Shown here piece by piece: positions 1 through 4,921 of a DNA stretch of 6,367 nucleotides. The DNA is from Gammaproteobacteria bacterium (lineage in GTDB: Bacteria; Pseudomonadota; Gammaproteobacteria; Arenicellales; JAHEKD01), in the NCBI GenBank assembly GCA_024638545.1, contig JAHEKD010000154.1, positions 1-6,367 of the forward strand, given 5' to 3'. Under the pieces are notes generated by a model. That model worked only from the letters and a program-made list of their open reading frames with translations. It searched no databases and was not told the DNA's origin. Both the position numbers and the translations under genes were made by a program. Each line of letters opens with the position of its first letter. Positions within the stretch are counted from its first letter, which is position 1.

Positions 1-565
1 TGACTTCTGGGTATATGGTTAATACCTGGTCCATAACGTCCGGCAGGATGGCGCAGGCATATTGACGCATGGAACCCGATGTGTCGATGATAAAAATTAT
101 ATACTCGCTGTCGACCGGTATGCCGCCAATGACGTTATCTTTGTCGCTACGGCGGTAATTTGCCCCGAGCAGGCGCTGCATCTCCTCACTGAGAGACTGT
201 TTCGCGCTGGCCAGTTGCCCTTCTATCGACTTTTTAGCCTTGTCATTTAGTTGAGCAGTTTCATATTGACTGCGGGCATCAGAAAGTGACTGCTGCAGTC
301 GTGCCAGCGCGGATCTGCTCTCGGATAGCTGCTCCTCGATTGAGCGGTTTTCTCTTTCGTAAACGGTGGTTTCACCACGCAGGGTTTCTAATTCCGCCTC
401 CAGTTTTTCGATGTGACCGGTTAAATCTATGGTCATGGTTTCGAGCGTAAAGGGCTGACTGATCTTGCTGATGACCAGTAACAAAATGATCGCGCCAAAG
501 CTACAGGAGACCACGTCCAGAAAAGACAAGCCAAAGGTTTCAAAACTGCGACGTTTTTTTCTCAC
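1..565 (-). CDS. Second vWA-domain protein with ExbD/MotB-like membrane anchor (3' end cut by the window)
   Basis: This gene is read on the minus strand and runs off the left edge; 188 residues are visible. A basic N-tail (R2-K-K-R-R6) leads into one membrane helix at about 13-33 with the motif L-S-F-L-D17-V-V-S-C21-S-F-G-A25. A Glu/Gln/Leu-rich coiled coil covers about 47-135. A vWA domain then begins: a hydrophobic beta strand (Y-I-I-F-I-I) runs into the MIDAS motif D161-T-S163-G-S165-M. The rest of the vWA domain lies outside the window. The start is GTG at 565, because it overlaps the preceding stop as GTGA and has a GGGA ribosome site 6 bases upstream. It shares architecture and membrane motif with the vWA gene just before it, so the two are paralogues. 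The basic-in rule puts the coiled coil and vWA domain in the periplasm. By analogy with ExbD and MotB, D17 is the likely proton-carrying residue. Pairing with the MotA/TolQ-like protein is inferred from gene order. The vWA call is firm; the ligand is unknown. Confidence 0.88.
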   Translation of the reverse strand, partial: MRKKRRSFETFGLSFLDVVSCSFGAIILLLVISKISQPFTLETMTIDLTGHIEKLEAELETLRGETTVYERENRSIEEQLSESRSALARLQQSLSDARSQYETAQLNDKAKKSIEGQLASAKQSLSEEMQRLLGANYRRSDKDNVIGGIPVDSEYIIFIIDTSGSMRQYACAILPDVMDQVLTIYPEV

Positions 566-1668
566 GGCCAGTCCCGGCTGGGGGTCAGGAACGAACCCTG
601 ACTCGAAATGGCGAGTTTCCAGAAGGCTACTGGTGCGAACAGATCGCCTTCCATCGGCATTAGTATGGTGTTTACCGGTAGTCCGGGCGGCAGCAGGCTG
701 GTGGCATTTTCAAAGTGTTTCAGACGTTTTTTTGCACTTACTTTGCTTAACAGCGGTTTGCTCTTGCCCTGGGTTGGCAATCCGTCGGTAAGGATAATTA
801 GATTGTCAGGTTTTGGTCTGAGCTCATCGATGGTGGCAAACGCTTGATAGAGGCTGGTGCCATTTGCAGGAATCAATTCATTTACTGATCGGATGACTTT
901 TTCAACTGCACTATTATCGTCGGTGACCAGCCATTTACCCCGCGTTTGCTTAATCGCTGCGCGGGTTTCGGTATTGAAAAAATACAGTTGAAACCGGCTG
1001 TTTGAATTGAGATTGGCGATTAGCCAGCGGGCAATTTTTTGACTGCGCTGCCACTTTTGTGAATTTCGCTTTTCATTATCGCCAAGATTACGACGGCGAA
1101 TAACATTGATCACGGTTTCATCCAGCATGCTTGCCGATGCGTCCAGCAGAATCAGGGTATGTTTGCCTGATAGTTTGAGACCGGTTAAGTATTGGCGTTC
1201 ACCGCTGCCTTGAATGCGAGTGAGTTGTTCACCACTTTGAGTATCATTTTCTTTGAGTAGTTTGTTGTGGCCGCGCTCCAGGCTCTTTAATTCTGATTGC
1301 AGCTGATTTATGTGTGATTTGCTGGCAAGACTGTTTTTGTCCAGTTTGGCCAGCGCATCCTCCACTTCGGTTAACTCCTCCTGGACCGTTGCGCTTTCAC
1401 CTTGCGTGCGCTTTGCTTCGATTTGCTTCTCGGTAATGCTGTTTTTGATTTCCTGCAGGTGTTCTTCTCCAACAATGCGCTGTGATTCCAGGAGAATCAC
1501 CTCTGCTCGAAGATCGCTGAACACCGCTTCTCGCAATTTCACTATACCTGTATTGATAATCAACACCAGCAACACAACAGCCCCAAACCCGCAAAACATG
1601 ATGTCCAGGAAAGAGAGCGAAAAAGCATTCGTCGTGCGGCGTTTCATTCGACCAGATCTCTTGCGCAT
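562..1668 (-). CDS. First vWA-domain protein with ExbD/MotB-like membrane anchor and coiled coil
   Basis: This is a complete 368-residue membrane-anchored vWA protein. The N-tail is very basic (R2-K-R ... K9-R-R11). One membrane helix lies at about 17-40, with L-S-F-L-D22-I-M-F-C26-G-F-G-A30 at its start. A charged coiled coil covers about 45-145. The vWA domain runs from about 168 to 355, with all three metal-site elements: D176-A-S178-A-S180, T271 in an N-G-T-S-L loop, and D295 in L-T-D-G-L-P. The domain should therefore bind a divalent metal and a protein or glycan ligand. The start is ATG at 1668, 3 bases after the stop of the MotA/TolQ-like gene, with AGGG 8 bases upstream; Met8 is a weaker alternative. 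The single N-in helix with an early Asp resembles the B subunits ExbD, TolR and MotB, but the periplasmic part is vWA instead of an ExbD or OmpA-like domain. The stop overlaps the next gene as GTGA, suggesting translational coupling and a joint complex. Confidence 0.92.
   Translation of the reverse strand: MRKRSGRMKRRTTNAFSLSFLDIMFCGFGAVVLLVLIINTGIVKLREAVFSDLRAEVILLESQRIVGEEHLQEIKNSITEKQIEAKRTQGESATVQEELTEVEDALAKLDKNSLASKSHINQLQSELKSLERGHNKLLKENDTQSGEQLTRIQGSGERQYLTGLKLSGKHTLILLDASASMLDETVINVIRRRNLGDNEKRNSQKWQRSQKIARWLIANLNSNSRFQLYFFNTETRAAIKQTRGKWLVTDDNSAVEKVIRSVNELIPANGTSLYQAFATIDELRPKPDNLIILTDGLPTQGKSKPLLSKVSAKKRLKHFENATSLLPPGLPVNTILMPMEGDLFAPVAFWKLAISSQGSFLTPSRDWP
572..575 (-). promoter_or_regulatory. 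Ribosome binding site for the second vWA gene
   Basis: GGGA on the minus strand lies 6 bases before the GTG at 565, inside the end of the first vWA gene. It supports the non-ATG start together with the GTGA stop/start overlap. Confidence 0.5.
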
Positions 1669-1671
1669 GGT

Positions 1672-2481
1672 TTACACCCTGGGCGGCCTGCCCCGCAGGC
1701 GTCGAATCAACCAGTGATCAACGTATTGCTCGGTGTCCAGTACCAGACGTTCCTGGGTCAGCTGCAACTGATGGACAAAGAACATCAGAATAATGCTCAA
1801 AACCAGGGCGATGAAGGTGGAGTTAAATGCCAGACCTAAACTTTCAGTGACACCGGTAATATCACCTTCGACCGCCTGATGGGCCTTGCCCAGCGCGTCG
1901 CCAATGCCGCGAACGGTACCGATAAAGCCAATGGAGGGTATTGCCCAGGAGATATACCGGATAACGGATAATTCCGATTCCATCCGTTCACCCTGTGATT
2001 CAATGACGTCATGGGCGGTTGTGGCAGCATCTTGCACATTTCCAGTGGCCCTGAATCTTTCAATGGCTAAAAGCAATGAACGGAACATCAGTGTGTTCTG
2101 GCGAGAACCAGGCAGATCGCGAATCTGCTGCGTTAATGCCCGGGTGTCTTCCATACCAATGGGCATATCTTCTGGTAAACCGAGTACATCATCATCGAGC
2201 AGGCGATTCTGACGGTAGGCGGAAATCGATTTATATGCCAGGATGCACAGGGCCCAGAGCATCAGGATAATGCAGGTTTCCTGCTCATAGCCCTGGATAA
2301 TGATATAGAAGGAATCATCGGTTTGGTGTTGAGGGTCAGCCGCTAACAGTACCCTCTGCGCTTCAATATGTTCGGCCGCAGTTGGACGAACAATAGTAAT
2401 AAAGAGGGCATGGACAATGATAAAAACAACTAACAGCGAAAACAGCTGATAAATAAATTCGAGCGGAAAGTTTTTTTTCAT
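1672..2481 (-). CDS. MotA/TolQ/ExbB-family proton channel protein
   Basis: This 269-residue inner-membrane protein is the A (stator ring) subunit of a proton-driven motor of the MotA/TolQ/ExbB/ZorA class. It has four hydrophobic segments: TM1 about 9-31, TM2 about 69-88, TM3 about 176-196 and TM4 about 216-237. A cytoplasmic stretch of almost 90 residues between TM2 and TM3 includes a long amphipathic helix, as is typical of the family. TM3 carries the hallmark P182-S-I-G-F-I-G-T-V run, matching the Pro/Gly-rich helix of TolQ. TM4 contains A-F-N-S-T222-F-I-A-L, where T222 aligns by eye with the conserved Thr lining the TolQ/ExbB channel. A loop of about 37 residues between TM1 and TM2 is predicted periplasmic. 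The start is ATG at 2481, followed by eight A bases; only a weak TAGG lies upstream, and the preceding gene ends 12 bases before. Two vWA proteins with single Asp-bearing helices follow, so I infer they are its B subunits. The family call is strong; the subfamily is unassigned. Confidence 0.92.
   Translation of the reverse strand: MKKNFPLEFIYQLFSLLVVFIIVHALFITIVRPTAAEHIEAQRVLLAADPQHQTDDSFYIIIQGYEQETCIILMLWALCILAYKSISAYRQNRLLDDDVLGLPEDMPIGMEDTRALTQQIRDLPGSRQNTLMFRSLLLAIERFRATGNVQDAATTAHDVIESQGERMESELSVIRYISWAIPSIGFIGTVRGIGDALGKAHQAVEGDITGVTESLGLAFNSTFIALVLSIILMFFVHQLQLTQERLVLDTEQYVDHWLIRRLRGRPPRV
1677..1680 (-). promoter_or_regulatory. Ribosome binding site for the first vWA gene
   Basis: AGGG on the minus strand is 8 bases before the ATG at 1668 and lies within the last codons of the MotA/TolQ-like gene. 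It favours this ATG over the internal Met8 codon. Confidence 0.5.
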
Positions 2482-2493
2482 GGATTAATAAAC

Positions 2494-2694
2494 CTAAATA
2501 TCAACTGGGAAATAGACCTGGTCATCTGCTTTAATGCGTTCAGAGGGTTGGAAACGTTTTGTTTGTGTCTCGACACTTTCAGTCTCACTGGTGTCTTGAG
2601 TGTCATCTTGAATATCGGGTTCGGTTTGCTGTGCTGATGCAGTCAATACAATTAACAGACAAAGCAGGGCTAAATGCAGACACTTAATTCGCAT
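2494..2694 (-). CDS. Small secreted protein with a C-terminal FPVDI end
   Basis: This gene encodes 66 residues of no family I can name. It starts with a classical signal peptide: R2 and K4, a Leu-rich core at about 6-17, and a probable cleavage site after A19-S-A21. The mature peptide is then about 45 residues. Its first half is a Thr/Ser/Asp/Glu/Gln-rich, probably disordered linker (22-46). Its last 20 residues look ordered: a basic and aromatic K-R-F-Q-P-S-E stretch followed by D-D-Q-V-Y-F-P-V-D-I at the end. I chose ATG 2694 over the upstream in-frame GTG at 2736. It puts the signal peptide at the N-terminus and has AGGA 9 bases upstream, whereas the GTG adds 14 residues of poor signal-peptide character and no ribosome site. 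The gene overlaps the FHA/PEGA/FGE-fold gene by 11 bases and ends 12 bases before the MotA/TolQ-like gene. It could be a periplasmic linker or a ligand for the vWA domains; that is inference. Confidence 0.75.
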   Translation of the reverse strand: MRIKCLHLALLCLLIVLTASAQQTEPDIQDDTQDTSETESVETQTKRFQPSERIKADDQVYFPVDI

Positions 2695-4921
2695 ATCGGG
2701 CAATCCTGAAACCAAGGTCGGCTCGTGACTTGGCACTATAGTCGCGATGACTCAAACGTAGCTCCGTGATATTGCCGTTCCGCCAGCTTGCACCTCGAAT
2801 TACATGGTGGTGACCATTAGCAGGACCCAGCGGGTTGGTGGCAGATTTGGTATCCGTATTCCCACCAATCGAATAATAGTCATGTACCCACTCAGACACG
2901 TTGCCTCCGATGTCGAACAAACCATTTTTGTCACTTTTAAAACTACCAACCGGTGCGCTAACCCGGTAGCCATCGTCATAGCCTTTCAAGGTATCGGCGA
3001 TGGCATCAGCAATTTGGCTGTCGGCAAAGTTCCCGGTTACCGTTTGTGGGGGAAAGTTGCCTGACCAAGGATATTTTAGCAGCTCAGAGCGTCCGTGCGC
3101 GCGTGCGGCATAGGCCCATTCGGCTTCAGTAGGTAGCCTGTAGCCCGTATTTAAGGCAGGGTTTGCCACTAACTTACCGTTTTTTTCTTGATAAAATTCG
3201 GGCAACCCTGCTTGCCTGCTCAGCCAGTTGCAAAACCTTACAGCCGCTTCCCAGCTCACATTTACGACAGGTTGCTGGTTATCATTCAGGTGGGCGGAAT
3301 TAAATGAGCCAGAGTCATGTTGCGGCTGGTATTTTTTAAATTGGGCATTGGTGATTTCCTTGCTCGACAGATAGAACGCTCGGGTCAATCTTACCGTATG
3401 CATTCGCTCGTTTGCCCGGCGGCCCGCCTCCCGGCGTGATGCACCCATGGTAAAGTCAGTGTTTACATCAAATAGAATCATCTTGTTTCCAAGCGGTGCA
3501 TTCAGTTTTGACTGCACTATTGGGGTGGATTCATCAGGCGGCAATTGGATTGAATTATCGGTTTTTTCAGGCTTTGGCGAAGAACTTCTTTTTAATTTTA
3601 CGACGGTTCGTTCACTGCTGTCAGAAGTCAGTTTCTTTGAAATTTGCAGGGATTGATAACCGGATTTTCGTATTTCAATTTGAGTTTTTGTATCTGCGGC
3701 CAGTTTTACTTTTAAAGGCGTATTGCCCATTAACGTATCTGCGATATAGACCTGGGCATCTTCGGGTTGGCTATGAATTTCGAGCATCCCGCCCAGCGGT
3801 GAGAGGCCTACTGTTAAATCCATTTTCTCCCCTGCGCTGATATTCGCAGTCAGTTGTTTGCGTTCATAGCCTTCAAGTTCTAATCCGAGTTCATGAATGC
3901 CTTGCACGAGGGTGGTTTGGTAAGGGCTTCGACCCATGTAACGACCATTTATGTTTATCTTTGCATGATCGGGCACGCTGGTAATCATGACATCGGCCCA
4001 GGCAGGTTTAAGAGCAAGCTGTACAAATTGAGTTTTACCGAGGCCTTCGACATCCAGCTCAAGTAATTCCGGCAAATACCGTTCGGTAACAAGGGTAATA
4101 AGATGTTTGCCTTGTTTTAAATGGATGGCATTGTCAAGTATCGGTAAAAATTGGTCCAGTTTTAATACATCAAAGCTGACCGGGGGTTGTGTTTGAATAT
4201 AAATTTTTCCGGGAATTTCCTTAAGCTCAAAAGAAAAATCCCCATTTTTACCGCGCTCCAGATCAATCTCGGTTTGTAATGGAAAATAACCTGCCTTGGA
4301 GGCATTGAGTTGATAATTTCCGGGTAAAGCGAGCCAGCGCTGGTTAATCTTTAGTGCGGGGATGCGGCCATCCAGGTGAATTTCATCGACACCCGGGCGA
4401 ATCGTTATCGTCAATGGGAGGCTAAAAATGAGTAATATCGAAATGATCGCCAGTAGTGTCAAAACCACAGTGGTAAAAAACACGGCATAATTGCGAGTCA
4501 TACACTTTGGTTGTGTATCGACGTTAACCTCGGTGTGTGCTTTCTCCTGGTGGTAAATCGGGGGAGTAGGCGGTGCGATAACTGGCTGGTAATTTGTCAG
4601 TAACTTGAGGCTGGCGAGATCGGTTTTCACCGTCCACAAGAAATGTAAACGATGGTTAATTTCAATAATATCACCGGATTTAAGCCACTGTGACTGGTTT
4701 AGTTTTTCATTGTTGATATAAACCGACTGCTGTTCATGGTGTAGCTGTATAAAGAAATAATCACCGGATGAGGCGATCACTGCCGCAACTTGTTCGCCGG
4801 CTGATTCAATACCGCCCCAGGCAAAGGGAAACTGCTGGTTATCGAGCAAAAGCAAAGGTAGATTTTCATCGCTCAAGCGGTGAATATCATCGCCATGATC
4901 TATGATTAGTTTGCGGCTCAA
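2684..4921 (-). CDS. FHA-like / transmembrane / PEGA-repeat / SUMF1 (FGE-fold) protein
   Basis: This 745-residue protein spans the inner membrane once. Residues about 1-105 form a beta-rich, FHA-like domain, best seen in Y68-I-N-N-E-K-L ... L80-K-S-G-D-I-I-E-I. It lacks the canonical Gly-Arg and Ser-x-x-His phosphothreonine motifs. A Pro-rich linker leads to a membrane helix at about 145-170. Four PEGA-type beta domains follow at about 171-235, 238-304, 309-374 and 377-444; the last two are the clearest (P-E-D-A-Q-V-Y-I-A-D ... G-N-T-P-L in the fourth). After a Ser/Pro/Lys linker, a SUMF1/FGE domain covers 476-743. Its markers are F490-T-M-G, Y594-R-L-P-T-E-A-E-W602, G672-G-N-V-S-E-W, I708-R-G-A-S-W and G737-F-R. 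The catalytic Cys pair of formylglycine-generating enzymes is absent, so a binding role is likelier than oxidation. The start is TTG at 4921: it overlaps the previous stop as TTGA, an in-frame TAG lies just upstream, and there is no ATG before residue 141. PEGA and FGE parts should be periplasmic, FHA cytoplasmic. Confidence 0.9.
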   Translation of the reverse strand: MSRKLIIDHGDDIHRLSDENLPLLLLDNQQFPFAWGGIESAGEQVAAVIASSGDYFFIQLHHEQQSVYINNEKLNQSQWLKSGDIIEINHRLHFLWTVKTDLASLKLLTNYQPVIAPPTPPIYHQEKAHTEVNVDTQPKCMTRNYAVFFTTVVLTLLAIISILLIFSLPLTITIRPGVDEIHLDGRIPALKINQRWLALPGNYQLNASKAGYFPLQTEIDLERGKNGDFSFELKEIPGKIYIQTQPPVSFDVLKLDQFLPILDNAIHLKQGKHLITLVTERYLPELLELDVEGLGKTQFVQLALKPAWADVMITSVPDHAKININGRYMGRSPYQTTLVQGIHELGLELEGYERKQLTANISAGEKMDLTVGLSPLGGMLEIHSQPEDAQVYIADTLMGNTPLKVKLAADTKTQIEIRKSGYQSLQISKKLTSDSSERTVVKLKRSSSPKPEKTDNSIQLPPDESTPIVQSKLNAPLGNKMILFDVNTDFTMGASRREAGRRANERMHTVRLTRAFYLSSKEITNAQFKKYQPQHDSGSFNSAHLNDNQQPVVNVSWEAAVRFCNWLSRQAGLPEFYQEKNGKLVANPALNTGYRLPTEAEWAYAARAHGRSELLKYPWSGNFPPQTVTGNFADSQIADAIADTLKGYDDGYRVSAPVGSFKSDKNGLFDIGGNVSEWVHDYYSIGGNTDTKSATNPLGPANGHHHVIRGASWRNGNITELRLSHRDYSAKSRADLGFRIARYAN
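2704..2707 (-). promoter_or_regulatory. Ribosome binding site that sets the start of the small secreted protein
   Basis: AGGA on the minus strand is 9 bases before ATG 2694. No comparable site precedes the alternative GTG at 2736, so this site decides the start of the 66-residue protein. Confidence 0.5.

Noticed and set aside
465..847. Plus-strand open frames opposite the vWA genes, and similar ones at 1310-1717, 1886-2270, 2804-3064, 3447-3840 and 5958-6215
   Set aside because: Each lies opposite a well-supported minus-strand gene and has no recognisable domain or convincing ribosome site.
2695..2736. Upstream GTG start for the small secreted protein
   Set aside because: It adds 14 residues that would bury the signal peptide, has no ribosome site, and lies deeper inside the preceding gene than the ATG with AGGA.
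2684..2830. C-terminal end of the FGE-fold protein as a diversity-generating retroelement target
   Set aside because: The fold is the right type, but no template repeat, reverse transcriptase or accessory gene is in the window, and I saw no near-copy of this stretch.
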